Part shown: positions 35,369 to 43,741 of the stretch, in pieces
Position numbering within the stretch: position 1 is the stretch's first letter
Layout: each line of letters starts with the position of its first letter
Assembly: GCA_041166745.1 (NCBI GenBank)
Contig: JBEEGH010000029.1
Coordinates: 186,001-250,000, forward strand
Reading direction: 5' to 3'
DNA from: DASUCS01 sp041166745
GTDB lineage: Bacteria > Actinomycetota > Acidimicrobiia > Acidimicrobiales > JACDCH01
Length of the DNA: 64,000 nucleotides
Notes under the pieces: generated by a model
Told to the model about the DNA's origin: nothing
Databases searched by the model: none
Seen by the model: the letters and a program-made list of their open reading frames with translations, nothing else
Program-made: the position numbers and the translations under genes

Positions 35369-37468
35369 GTGCTGAGGGGAATGCTCGTCGCCGCTTTGAT
35401 CGCGGCCGTTCTCGTGATGGCGCCGCCCGCGCAGGCGGCGCCCACTGTCGCGCCGTCCACTTGCGGACAAGGCTCGTGGATCGCCGGCACCGTCGACATC
35501 TGCGACGGCGAGCTCGTCTACCGCGACTACGTGTACGACGACTTTGGGGCGCGGCCCGGCCTCCCGGGCCTCACACTGCCCCAGATCATTCAGGGGCTCG
35601 GGTTCCAGTCGATCCCGAACTTCGACGCCTACGGCGGCCTACCGCCGGCGGGAGGCCAAAAGGACCAGGACCAGACCGACCTCGTCGCGTTGCGCATCCG
35701 GGTGAGCGGTGGACAGGTGCACGTGTCGGCCGAGCTCAACGCGATGACGGTGCCGAGCGCCGCCAAGCTCGCAATCGCCATCGACACCGATGGCAACGCG
35801 GCGGGCGGTGGCGCGTGGCCTGGGGTCTCGATCTCGTCAGCGGGCTGGGACCAGGTGCATGTCTTCGACACCGGCGATCCGAGCACGAATCTCATCGAGG
35901 GACAGTTCCCGCAGCCGGCGGGCACGACCTGGAAGTTGTGGGCGCTCGTGGCCAAACCCGACGGCACGCCCATGAACGTCGCGTTCCGCGGCACCGACGA
36001 GACCGGGTGGTGGTGGGAAGACCTGCAGGCCGACGCGCTCGCTGCCGGCGACATCACCGCGATGGCCACGACGGTCGACGTCGCCGATCTCACCGGAGGA
36101 GCGACCCATCGAGCCACGCCCGCGCCGGGCGCGAAGCGACAGCGCGTGTACATCAGTCAATACACGCTCGGCGCCGGCGAAGGTATCGACGACGCTGGCG
36201 TTCCTGGGCCGGGATTCGCGCCTGGAGGTCCGGCAGAGTCCGTGAGTCAGGCGTTCACGATGATCGGCAAGTACCAGCCGTACGGGTTCTACGAACCGGC
36301 GAAGCCCGAGCCGCATGGCGTGCAACTCGCGTTGCACGGGTTGGCCGAGAACCATTCCGCCCGGTTGTACCTACCGGGCACGAGCGGCAACTTCATGCAA
36401 CGGTTCGGCGAGGACCAGAATCGCCTCATCGCGACTCCACTGGGTCGCGGTTGGAAGGGTTGGTACTCCAGTTACAGCGAGCGCGACGCGTTCGATGTCC
36501 TGGCCGACGTCGAAGCCAACTATCCCGTCGACACGGACCACGTCGTGATGAGCGGGTACTCCATGGGCGGGTACGGCGCGATGCGACTCGCCGCATTGCA
36601 TCCCGATCTCTTCGCCGGTGTCGTCAACTGGGTGGGCTGGACGGGCGACGCCTTCAACGGCACACCGCTCGCCGGCATGTTCGCCGGCGGCGGCAGCGGT
36701 GGCGGCGCGGACGTGAACGCGATCGACCTGATGGGTTCATTGCGGCATGTTCCGATGGCGGCGCTGTACAGCGGGGCGGACGAGCTCGTGCACGTGCAGA
36801 GTGCCGTCGACCTTCGCCAGCGTCTGAGCGATCTGCACGTGCCGTCGATCTTCTACCTGCATCCCGCCGCAGAACATCTCACCTACGCGCTGTTCGACGA
36901 CTGGACCAAGGAGTCGGCGGCATCGGCGAGCGACGCGCTCGTGCACGACCCGGCGCACATCACGTTCCGGACGGACCGCCGCCTCTACGAGCCGGACCTC
37001 GGTCTCGTACCTGATCGGGCGTACTGGGTGTCGGCGATCGTCCCCGCCGCCGACGGCGCCGCGACGGTCGACGCAGTGTCGCTCGGGTGCAACGGCGTCG
37101 ACGAGCCGACGACCGCCGATGTACCGGGGGCGGGCCCCGACCCTGTCCCGTGGGAGTCGAACGAGGTGCACGTCACGGGGTTCACCCACCGCGCCGCGGC
37201 CAATCGGCTCGAGCTCACGTTGACGAACGTGTCGTCGCTGCATATCGACCTCGCCCGAGCGTGCCTGACGGATCCCACGCTCGACGTGAGCGTCGCCACC
37301 GACCAAGCCACGTCGATCACGTTCTCGAATGGTCAGACACTCACGTTCGAACCCGAAACGCTGCCGCGCACGGGCGCCACCACGCCCGAGCTACTTCCTC
37401 TGCTCCTCGCGCTCGCGATCGCGATGCGGCTAGTTGGGCGCCGTGGTGGTCGGCGTGGACTCGGCTGA
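35369..37468 (+). CDS. LPXTG-anchored extracellular alpha/beta-hydrolase (esterase/peptidase-like)
   Basis: 699 residues. Signal peptide (MLRGMLVAALIAAVLVMAPPAQAA), a beta-rich N-terminal domain (~30-270), a hydrolase domain with nucleophile elbow MSGYSMGGYGAMRLA (S398), HGLAENH and a catalytic-His region HPAAEHLTY, a C-terminal beta domain, then LPRTG at 665-669, a hydrophobic stretch and a basic RRGGRRG tail: a complete sortase signal. The enzyme would be covalently linked to the wall and act outside. GTG 35369 is preferred because TACTTT is 8 bases upstream; ATG 35381 is the alternative. Its last 39 bases overlap the convergent gene. No sortase gene is in view. Confidence 0.88.
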   Translation: MLRGMLVAALIAAVLVMAPPAQAAPTVAPSTCGQGSWIAGTVDICDGELVYRDYVYDDFGARPGLPGLTLPQIIQGLGFQSIPNFDAYGGLPPAGGQKDQDQTDLVALRIRVSGGQVHVSAELNAMTVPSAAKLAIAIDTDGNAAGGGAWPGVSISSAGWDQVHVFDTGDPSTNLIEGQFPQPAGTTWKLWALVAKPDGTPMNVAFRGTDETGWWWEDLQADALAAGDITAMATTVDVADLTGGATHRATPAPGAKRQRVYISQYTLGAGEGIDDAGVPGPGFAPGGPAESVSQAFTMIGKYQPYGFYEPAKPEPHGVQLALHGLAENHSARLYLPGTSGNFMQRFGEDQNRLIATPLGRGWKGWYSSYSERDAFDVLADVEANYPVDTDHVVMSGYSMGGYGAMRLAALHPDLFAGVVNWVGWTGDAFNGTPLAGMFAGGGSGGGADVNAIDLMGSLRHVPMAALYSGADELVHVQSAVDLRQRLSDLHVPSIFYLHPAAEHLTYALFDDWTKESAASASDALVHDPAHITFRTDRRLYEPDLGLVPDRAYWVSAIVPAADGAATVDAVSLGCNGVDEPTTADVPGAGPDPVPWESNEVHVTGFTHRAAANRLELTLTNVSSLHIDLARACLTDPTLDVSVATDQATSITFSNGQTLTFEPETLPRTGATTPELLPLLLALAIAMRLVGRRGGRRGLG

Positions 37469-38833
37469 GGACATCGACGCCGTACCCGAGGGGCCTGTGT
37501 AGGTGCCGGGCTGGGGCGCATTCCCAGCGCTCGTCGACCTCGCCGGATCGGGCGGCGGATCGCACACTCCGCCACCCCAACCGAAGACCATGCACATGGT
37601 GCCGTATTCGATCTTCCAATGGCCGTCGATGAACTTGGCGTAACCGATCTGCTGGCCGAACAACAGGCCGCCGTCGTACTTCAGCTCGAAATACAACGCC
37701 GCTTCAGTCGTCGAGAGGAAGCGGATCTCGCCGACCTCGACCGAGACCGTGTCGGACGCTTCGGGGAAGTTCTGCTTCACCTGCTCCGAGGGTGCCTTCA
37801 ACGCGTCGGCGTTCTCGATGTAGGTCCCGTTGTTGTTGCGATCGTTTCCGGCGGTGAACACGTACTCGTACGCCTCGGTCACTGACTGCCTGGCAGCGTC
37901 GGCGTCCGCAGGTTGTTCCTTGCCGGCGGGTGGCAACTCGGGTGGAGGCGGAGGCGGAGGCTGGCACCGAGCCGGGTAGGAGTAGCCGCCATCGATGTTC
38001 TTCAGCGCGACGGTCGAAGCGTCGGCTAGGACGACCTCGAGGGCGCTCGCCGGAGCCGAGCCGGAGTGAGCGACGATCGCCCAGCCGTTAACGGGCTGCA
38101 TCTCATCGACGAACCCGTCCGGCCACGTGCCTCGAACGGTGAGCACGTCGCTGGAGGTCTGCACCATGTACGAGCTGACCGGCGCGCCTTCTTGTTGGCC
38201 GTGGTATCCCTGGCCTCTCGATGCCGCGGGGCCGTCCAGGGGAAACTGCGGCGAGCCGTTCTGCGACACGGCCTCGTCGTTCGAAAGTTCGGCCATGAAG
38301 TACGTCGAGGGATTGCACTCGGGCGGAGGGCACCACTGGCCGGCCTCGCACATCGGCATGCCTCCCTGGAGGCCCAAGTCCATCTCCTGGAGGTAGCCCC
38401 GCAATGCCACTCCCTCCGCCGTCGTGCGCAGGAAGAGTCGAGTCAGCTGCGGTATGCCCGGGGCGGCGAACCCGCCGCCACCAACCGCGAAGGCTTGGCT
38501 CACGATCGTCGAAGGCGTGCTGCTGTCGCGCGCCGCGCCTCTTGCCGCGACGTTCGCCTTTCCCGGCGCGCTACTGCGGCCCGCGGCGAAGCCACCGACG
38601 CTGCCGATGAGCAGTGCGGCAATCACGGCCGCAGCGACTGCGGGTCGCCGGCGAGCGTGGCTGGCGACGGCCGCCGGGGTGTGGACCCATCGGCGAGCGG
38701 GCTCGAGCGAGTGCGTGACCGTGCGGTGCACGGCCTCGTCGGCGTCGATGGGCGCGGCATCTCGATCGAGGGCACCGGCGCGATCGCTCAAGAACCCCGC
38801 GACGTCGGGATGCAGTTCTTCGAAGTCAGCCAT
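37430..38833 (-). CDS. Single-pass membrane protein paired with an ECF sigma factor (possible anti-sigma factor)
   Basis: 467 residues. A cytoplasmic N-terminus of ~60 residues, one membrane helix (RRPAVAAAVIAALLIGSVGG) and a large outside region with a Pro-rich stretch PPPPPPPELPP and a C-terminal domain ending in Ser/Thr-rich STPTTTAPN. No zinc anti-sigma HxxxCxxC motif is present. It is translated right after the sigma gene (8-bp overlap) with GGAGG 6 bases before ATG 38833, so an anti-sigma or sensor role is inferred from pairing alone. Its 3' end overlaps the wall-anchored hydrolase gene on the opposite strand by 39 bp. Confidence 0.78.
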   Translation of the reverse strand: MADFEELHPDVAGFLSDRAGALDRDAAPIDADEAVHRTVTHSLEPARRWVHTPAAVASHARRRPAVAAAVIAALLIGSVGGFAAGRSSAPGKANVAARGAARDSSTPSTIVSQAFAVGGGGFAAPGIPQLTRLFLRTTAEGVALRGYLQEMDLGLQGGMPMCEAGQWCPPPECNPSTYFMAELSNDEAVSQNGSPQFPLDGPAASRGQGYHGQQEGAPVSSYMVQTSSDVLTVRGTWPDGFVDEMQPVNGWAIVAHSGSAPASALEVVLADASTVALKNIDGGYSYPARCQPPPPPPPELPPAGKEQPADADAARQSVTEAYEYVFTAGNDRNNNGTYIENADALKAPSEQVKQNFPEASDTVSVEVGEIRFLSTTEAALYFELKYDGGLLFGQQIGYAKFIDGHWKIEYGTMCMVFGWGGGVCDPPPDPARSTSAGNAPQPGTYTGPSGTASMSSAESTPTTTAPN

Positions 38834-39338
38834 CATCAACCTCCAAAGCGGCGTGCAGGCGTCGCAACGCCCGAGCCACGTGATTGCGGATCGTCGAGAT
38901 CGAGCAGCCCAGGGCTTCACCCGCCTCGCTGAGTGTGTAACCGTGGCCGTGCACGAGCACGACGGCAGCGCGTTGCTGGGGCGACAGGTCGTCGAGGGCA
39001 CCGGCGAGCGCGGGCTCGACCATTCGTTCACCGCGCCCGTCGTCGATGAGCTCGAGCTCGAATTCCCGGCCGTCGACCACCTCGCGAACGCGCCGGCGGG
39101 TCGTGCGCCGCACGGACGTCTGCCCCACCCGCCACAGGTAGCCGGCCGGGTTGTTCATCGTCTGGACGCGGTCCCAATGCTGCCAAGCCCATGCCAGCGC
39201 GTCGGCCGCGGCCTCGCGACCGAGTTCGGATCCGTAGGCCGCTACCAGCGCGCGACGCAGCTTCGGTTCCACCACTGCGACGAACTCGCCGAATGCCGCG
39301 GGCTCGTCCAACGACGGCACGGCGCGCAAGACCTCCAC
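38826..39338 (-). CDS. ECF-type sigma-70 family RNA polymerase sigma factor
   Basis: 170 residues. Region 2 (ALAWAWQHWDRVQTMNNPAGYLWRVGQ) and region 4 (LSPQQRAAVVLVHGHGYTLSEAGEALGCSISTIRNHVARAL) with a clear helix-turn-helix; no region 3, as in extracytoplasmic-function sigma factors. It recruits RNA polymerase to a small regulon in response to its membrane partner. GTG 39338 start. Forms an operon with the membrane protein gene downstream and is divergent from the acyl-CoA synthetase gene, with 62 bp between starts. Confidence 0.92.
   Translation of the reverse strand: MEVLRAVPSLDEPAAFGEFVAVVEPKLRRALVAAYGSELGREAAADALAWAWQHWDRVQTMNNPAGYLWRVGQTSVRRTTRRRVREVVDGREFELELIDDGRGERMVEPALAGALDDLSPQQRAAVVLVHGHGYTLSEAGEALGCSISTIRNHVARALRRLHAALEVDDG
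38840..38844 (-). promoter_or_regulatory. Ribosome-binding site deciding the start of the sigma-partner gene
   Basis: GGAGG on the minus strand, inside the sigma-factor coding end, 6 bases before ATG 38833; an ATG 3 bases earlier is less well spaced. Confidence 0.6.
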
Positions 39339-39386
39339 TTCCCCAGGAGAGCCCCGGGCGATGCGATCGTGTCACAGGTGGTGCCA

Positions 39387-39392
39387 TACGAT
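39387..39392 (+). promoter_or_regulatory. Putative -10 element of the acyl-CoA synthetase gene
   Basis: TACGAT, 8 bases before GTG 39401. Confidence 0.55.
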
Positions 39393-39400
39393 CCCGGGCC

Positions 39401-41014
39401 GTGCCAGCGGGATGGAACTTCGCAGATGTCTATGAAGTGGTGGCCGAGCAGGTGCCCGATGCTCTTTGCCAGGTGCAGGGTGATCGTCGGGTCACCTGGG
39501 GCGAGTTCGATCGGCGGGCCGACGGCGTCGCCAAGGTGCTGCTCGACAACGGTGCACGACGTCAGGACAAGCTGGCCCACTACCTCTACAACGGGCCCGA
39601 GTACATGGAGACCACGCTCGCCACGTTCAAGGCGGGCATGGCCCCGGTCAACACGAACTACCGCTACGCCGAGGACGAGCTCATCTACCTCTGGGACAAC
39701 GCCGATGCGGTCGCCGTCGTGTTCCACGGATGCTTCTCCGAGCGAGTCGACCGGGTACGCGATCGCGTGGCCAAGGTGCGCACGTGGCTGTGGGTCGACG
39801 ACGGCAGCGACACGTGCCCCGAGTGGGCAACCCCCTACGAGGAAGCCGCGGCATCCGCAACCGAGCGCACCGTGCCGGCTCACGGCCGTGATGGCGACGA
39901 TCTGCTGTTGCTGTACACCGGCGGCACCACCGGCATGCCCAAAGGCGTGATGTGGCGACAACATGATCTGTTCGTGACGCTGAACCCGTCGAGCGGTTTG
40001 CATTACGGCGCGGAACCGAACCTCGACAAGGTGCGCGAGCTGTGCGTCCAGCCCGGACCGATCGTGATCCCGGCGGCTCCGCTCATGCACGGCACCGGAA
40101 TGTTCACGTCGCTCGCGGCGATGTCCGCCGGTGGATGCATCGTGACCCTCGAGAACCGGTCGTTCGACGCGGCCGAACTGCTCGACACGATCGAGCGCGA
40201 AAGCGTGTTCGCTCTCGCGTGGGTCGGCGACGCGTTCGCCAAGCCGGTGTTGCGTGCGCTCGACGATCAGCCGGACAAGTGGGACATCAGCACGATCCGC
40301 CTCATCACATCGTCAGGCGTGATGTGGAGCGAGGAAACCAAACAAGGACTGCTGCGCCACCACGGCGGCATGATGCTGGCCGACGCGTTCTCGTCGTCCG
40401 AGGCTCTCGGAATGGGCAGCTCGGTGTCGACTGCTGGGGGCACGTCGACGACGGCGAAGTTCGTGCTCGGTGAGAACGCCCGCGTACTCACCGACGATGA
40501 CCGCGACGTCGTGCCGGGTTCGGGGGAAGTCGGGCGCGTTGCCGTCAAGGGTGTGACGCCCGTTGGTTACTACAAGGACGAGGAAAAGTCCGCCCGCACG
40601 TTCGTCGAGATCGATGGCGCCCGCTACTCCATCCCCGGCGACTACGCCACCGTCGAAGCCGACGGCTCGCTCACGCTTCTCGGGCGCGGCTCGATGTGCA
40701 TCAACACGGGCGGCGAGAAGGTCTTCCCCGAAGAGGTCGAGGAAGTGCTCAAGCTGCATCCCGACGTGCGCGATGCGGTCGCCGTCGGTGTGCCCGACGA
40801 CAAGTTCGGTGAGGCGATCACCGCCGTGGTCGAGCCGGTGCCGGGGGCGACGCTCGACGAAGGCGATGTGATCGCGCACGTCAAGGGCAAGCTGGCCGCC
40901 TACAAGGCGCCGAAGCGGGTTGTGGTCGTCGACTCGATCGAACGGGCCCCGAACGGCAAGGTCGACTACAAGGGCGTCCGCGCACGGGCCTTGGAGGCGC
41001 TCGGCCTTTCATGA
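39401..41014 (+). CDS. Acyl-CoA synthetase (AMP-forming, FadD-like)
   Basis: 537 residues. Activates a carboxylic acid with ATP to acyl-AMP and then acyl-CoA. The P-loop-like motif LLLLYTGGTTGMPKGVMW, SSEALGMG, YSIPGDYATVEADGSLTLLG and the C-terminal lysine motif APNGKVDYKGV are all present. Closest in feel to the actinobacterial FadD17/FadD19 group that serves steroid side chains or long acids; the substrate is inferred. GTG 39401 (family N-terminus WNFADVYEVVAEQVPDA) was chosen over the longer frame, supported by TACGAT 8 bases upstream. Its TGA overlaps the next ATG. Confidence 0.93.
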   Translation: MPAGWNFADVYEVVAEQVPDALCQVQGDRRVTWGEFDRRADGVAKVLLDNGARRQDKLAHYLYNGPEYMETTLATFKAGMAPVNTNYRYAEDELIYLWDNADAVAVVFHGCFSERVDRVRDRVAKVRTWLWVDDGSDTCPEWATPYEEAAASATERTVPAHGRDGDDLLLLYTGGTTGMPKGVMWRQHDLFVTLNPSSGLHYGAEPNLDKVRELCVQPGPIVIPAAPLMHGTGMFTSLAAMSAGGCIVTLENRSFDAAELLDTIERESVFALAWVGDAFAKPVLRALDDQPDKWDISTIRLITSSGVMWSEETKQGLLRHHGGMMLADAFSSSEALGMGSSVSTAGGTSTTAKFVLGENARVLTDDDRDVVPGSGEVGRVAVKGVTPVGYYKDEEKSARTFVEIDGARYSIPGDYATVEADGSLTLLGRGSMCINTGGEKVFPEEVEEVLKLHPDVRDAVAVGVPDDKFGEAITAVVEPVPGATLDEGDVIAHVKGKLAAYKAPKRVVVVDSIERAPNGKVDYKGVRARALEALGLS

Positions 41015-41526
41015 AAGCGGCTTCGGGCCCTTCTCCGGTGCTCGGGTTGGTCGCCGCACTCGCGATCCTGGTCGCGGGCATTGCCGCGGCGTTGACGCGG
41101 GACGACACGTCGAGCACCCGCACGGCGCCAGGCATCGTCGCGTCCACGCGTCCGGTGCCCTCGACGTCGTTGCCGACGTCGACGACGCGCTCGACCATCA
41201 CGACGCTGCCACCCACCGCCCTGTCGACGACCACCACAGTGCGGCCGTCGGTCGCTACCCCCGAAGCCGCAGCGAACGGCTTGTGGGCGGCATACACCTC
41301 AAGTAATCGCAGCGCCGCGGCCCGATTCGCCAGCCCGCCGGTCGTCGACACGCTCTTCTCGACACCGTTCTCGGGCGAGGACGGCTCGTTCCAGGGGTGC
41401 GCGAAACGCGGGTCGCAGACCATCTTCGATTGCCAGTACGAGCAGCCGTCCGTGCACTACGTGATGACGGCGCAAGCGGATGACGCGGCGAGCTTCAAGA
41501 TCGTCCAGATCGAAATCGCCGGGTAG
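41011..41526 (+). CDS. Small anchored/exported protein with Thr/Ser-rich stalk
   Basis: 171 residues. An N-terminal hydrophobic helix (VLGLVAALAILVAGIAAAL) works as a signal anchor, followed by a low-complexity Thr/Ser/Pro stalk (STSLPTSTTRSTITTLPP and on, ~45-85) and a small globular domain with two cysteines (GCAKRG, DCQYEQ), likely a disulfide. Family unknown. ATGA overlap with the acyl-CoA synthetase stop indicates coupling, although no functional link is evident. Confidence 0.78.
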   Translation: MKAASGPSPVLGLVAALAILVAGIAAALTRDDTSSTRTAPGIVASTRPVPSTSLPTSTTRSTITTLPPTALSTTTTVRPSVATPEAAANGLWAAYTSSNRSAAARFASPPVVDTLFSTPFSGEDGSFQGCAKRGSQTIFDCQYEQPSVHYVMTAQADDAASFKIVQIEIAG

Positions 41527-41558
41527 CGCCCGTTTCGATCGAGGTCGAGGGCGCGCGT

Positions 41559-41564
41559 TACGGT
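41559..41564 (+). promoter_or_regulatory. Putative -10 element of the SDR gene
   Basis: TACGGT, 7 bases before ATG 41572. Confidence 0.55.
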
Positions 41565-41571
41565 GCGCCTC

Positions 41572-42465
41572 ATGGCTGATCTGGGATTCGACGGCAAGGT
41601 AGCGATCATCACCGGGGCGGGCGGCGGGCTGGGCCGCTCGCATGCGCTCGAGCTCGCGAAGCGCGGCGCGCTGATCGTCGTGAACGACCTCGGCGGTTCG
41701 GTCGATGGCGAAGGCGGCTCACACACCGCGGCGCAGAAGGTCGTCGACGAGATCAAGGCTGCCGGCGGCGAGGCCGTCGCCAACTACGACAGCGTCGCGA
41801 CGCCAGAAGGCGGAGAGTCGATCGTGCAGACCGCAGTGGACTCATTCGGTCGGGTCGACATCATCATCAACAACGCCGGCATCCTGCGCGACGCCTCCTT
41901 CAAGAACATGACGAAGGAGATGCTCGAGCCGATCATCGACGTCCATCTGAAGGGCGCGTTCTACGTGACCCGTCCGGCGTGGCAGCTCATGCGCGATCAG
42001 GGCTACGGCCGCATCGTGAACACGTCGTCAGGTGCCGGGGTGTTCGGCAACTTCGGTCAGACGAACTACGGCGCGGCGAAGATGGGCCTCGTCGGCTTCA
42101 CGCGCGTGCTGGCGGTCGAAGGCGCGAAGAACAACATCAAGGCCAACGCCATCGCACCTGTGGCGAAGACACGCATGACCGAGGACATACTCGGTCCGGT
42201 GGCCGACAAGCTCGGCCCCGAATTCGTCACGCCGGTCGTGACCTACCTGGCACATGAGAGTTGCCCGGTGACCGGCGAGGTGTACTCCGTCGGCGGCGGG
42301 CGCGTGGCACGAGTCTTCATCGGCGTGACACCCGGCTACACCGATCCCGAGCTCACCCCCGAATCGGTGCGCGATCACTTCGACCAGATCCGCGACGAGA
42401 CCGACTACGCCGTTCCGGCGAACCTCAACGAGGAGATGGGCCTCGCCCTGAAGGCGTTGTCGTAA
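41572..42465 (+). CDS. Short-chain dehydrogenase, multifunctional-enzyme-2 type
   Basis: 297 residues. TGAGGGLGRSHALELA nucleotide motif, VVNDLGGSVDGEGG, NNAGILRDASF and catalytic YGAAKMG (Y/K pair), plus a C-terminal extension after residue 240 typical of the peroxisomal (3R)-hydroxyacyl-CoA dehydrogenase type. It is a paralogue of the SDR at 27787 (shared VVNDLGG and TNYGAAKMG). Located after the acyl-CoA synthetase, so probably in the same fatty-acid or steroid side-chain oxidation set. ATG 41572 is supported by TACGGT 7 bases upstream. Confidence 0.92.
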   Translation: MADLGFDGKVAIITGAGGGLGRSHALELAKRGALIVVNDLGGSVDGEGGSHTAAQKVVDEIKAAGGEAVANYDSVATPEGGESIVQTAVDSFGRVDIIINNAGILRDASFKNMTKEMLEPIIDVHLKGAFYVTRPAWQLMRDQGYGRIVNTSSGAGVFGNFGQTNYGAAKMGLVGFTRVLAVEGAKNNIKANAIAPVAKTRMTEDILGPVADKLGPEFVTPVVTYLAHESCPVTGEVYSVGGGRVARVFIGVTPGYTDPELTPESVRDHFDQIRDETDYAVPANLNEEMGLALKALS

Positions 42466-42471
42466 CGGCCG

Positions 42472-42477
42472 TACTCT
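42472..42477 (+). promoter_or_regulatory. Putative -10 element of the PhyH-like gene
   Basis: TACTCT, 7 bases before ATG 42485, inside the 19-bp gap. Confidence 0.55.
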
Positions 42478-42484
42478 GGCGGCC

Positions 42485-43330
42485 ATGGACATCCCTCGCT
42501 TCGACGCAACGGCCGCGGGTGACACAGTCGCCGAGGCCATGCTCGAGCACGGCGCCGCGATCATCGAGCGCCTCCTGCCCGAGGACGTGTGCGATCGTCT
42601 CCGCGACGAGCTGGGACCTTGGATCGAGTCGACGCCGGCCGGTGCGGACGAGTTCAGCGGACTCGCCACACGACGAACGGGTGCCCTCTTGGCCCGGTCG
42701 GTCGCCAGTCGAGACCTGATCGCTCACCCGTTGGTGCTCGCCACCGTCGACAAGGTGCTGTGGCCACGTAAGACGACGTTCCAGCTGCACCTCACGCAAG
42801 TCATCACGATCGGTCCGGGGTCGCAGCCGCAGCAGTTGCACCGCGATCAGTGGTGCTTCGACTTCTTCGAGTTTCCCGACGACCTCCAGGTCGAGGTCGG
42901 CACGATGTTCGCCCTCGACGATTTCACCGAGGCCAACGGTGCGACGCGCGTCGCTCTCGGGAGCCACCGCGAGCAAGTCGATCTCAAGAACGCGTCGGAG
43001 TTCGCGACGGTGCCCGCCGAGATGCCAGCCGGATCGATCGTCTTGTACACCGGCCGCACGGTTCACGGTGGAGGGGCGAACACCACCGACACCGCCCGGG
43101 TCGGTATCAACGTCGATTACGCGCTCGGCTGGCTGCGGCAGGAGGAGAATCAGTACTTGTCGGTGCCGCTCGACGTAGCGCGCGACCTTCCCGAGGACAT
43201 CCAACGGCTCATGGGCTACCAACAAGGCGCATACGCGCTGGGCTACATCGACGACTCCCGCGACCCGATCGAAGTGCTGCGTCCGAGCGAACGCAAGCGC
43301 CAGTCGTTCAGCGTCACCAAGCCCGATTGA
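42485..43330 (+). CDS. Phytanoyl-CoA dioxygenase (PhyH) family protein
   Basis: 281 residues. Fe(II)/2-oxoglutarate oxygenase: metal ligands H119 and D121 in QQLHRDQW, H194 in GRTVHGGGAN, and R205 for 2-oxoglutarate binding. PhyH enzymes alpha-hydroxylate branched acyl-CoAs or hydroxylate other small molecules. Between an SDR and an acyl-CoA dehydrogenase, a lipid substrate is plausible but unproven. Own TACTCT hexamer upstream. Confidence 0.9.
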   Translation: MDIPRFDATAAGDTVAEAMLEHGAAIIERLLPEDVCDRLRDELGPWIESTPAGADEFSGLATRRTGALLARSVASRDLIAHPLVLATVDKVLWPRKTTFQLHLTQVITIGPGSQPQQLHRDQWCFDFFEFPDDLQVEVGTMFALDDFTEANGATRVALGSHREQVDLKNASEFATVPAEMPAGSIVLYTGRTVHGGGANTTDTARVGINVDYALGWLRQEENQYLSVPLDVARDLPEDIQRLMGYQQGAYALGYIDDSRDPIEVLRPSERKRQSFSVTKPD

Positions 43331-43346
43331 TCCTTCATTCTCGAGT

Positions 43347-43718
43347 TCAGCTGCGGGCGTGCTTGAGGGCCCAGCCGATCATCGGGAACTGCAGCGGGAG
43401 CCGTAACCACATTCCGACGCCGAGCGGACTGCGCGGCTTGTTGTCGATCGCCATCTGGATGTTGGCCGGGTACACCGCGACCATCGTCGCGGCGCCCATC
43501 GCTCCCCCGACGCGCTTGGTCGACGGGTTGGCGAGCAGCAGTCCCGACGTCAGCTCGGCGGCGCCGCTCAGGTAGGTCCACGTGCGCGGCCGGCCCGGCA
43601 TCCATTTCGGGATGATGTTGTCGAACTGCTTCGGTGCCGCGAAGTGCAGCACGCCCATGAACGACAGGAATCCGGCGAGTCGCAGCCGCGACTTCCTCGT
43701 ACGTGGGTCTTCGTGCAC
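43347..43718 (-). CDS. DoxX family membrane protein
   Basis: 123 residues with three to four hydrophobic helices (LRLAGFLSFMGVLHF, WTYLSGAAELTSGLLLA, GGAMGAATMVAVYPANI) and the family motif AAELTSGLLL. DoxX-like proteins are small inner-membrane proteins sometimes linked to redox or thiol stress. GTG 43718 start with TAACGT 6 bases upstream on its strand; that hexamer overlaps the divergent gene's -10. Converges with the PhyH gene, 16-bp gap. Confidence 0.85.
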   Translation of the reverse strand: MHEDPRTRKSRLRLAGFLSFMGVLHFAAPKQFDNIIPKWMPGRPRTWTYLSGAAELTSGLLLANPSTKRVGGAMGAATMVAVYPANIQMAIDNKPRSPLGVGMWLRLPLQFPMIGWALKHARS

Positions 43719-43724
43719 GTCGGC

Positions 43725-43734
43725 ACGTTAGGTT
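43725..43734. promoter_or_regulatory. Shared symmetric -10 element for DoxX and acyl-CoA dehydrogenase genes
   Basis: ACGTTAGGTT: TAGGTT rightward (7 bases before GTG 43742), TAACGT leftward (6 bases before GTG 43718), sharing the central TA. Only 23 bp separate the start codons. Confidence 0.6.
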
Positions 43735-43741
43735 CCGAATC

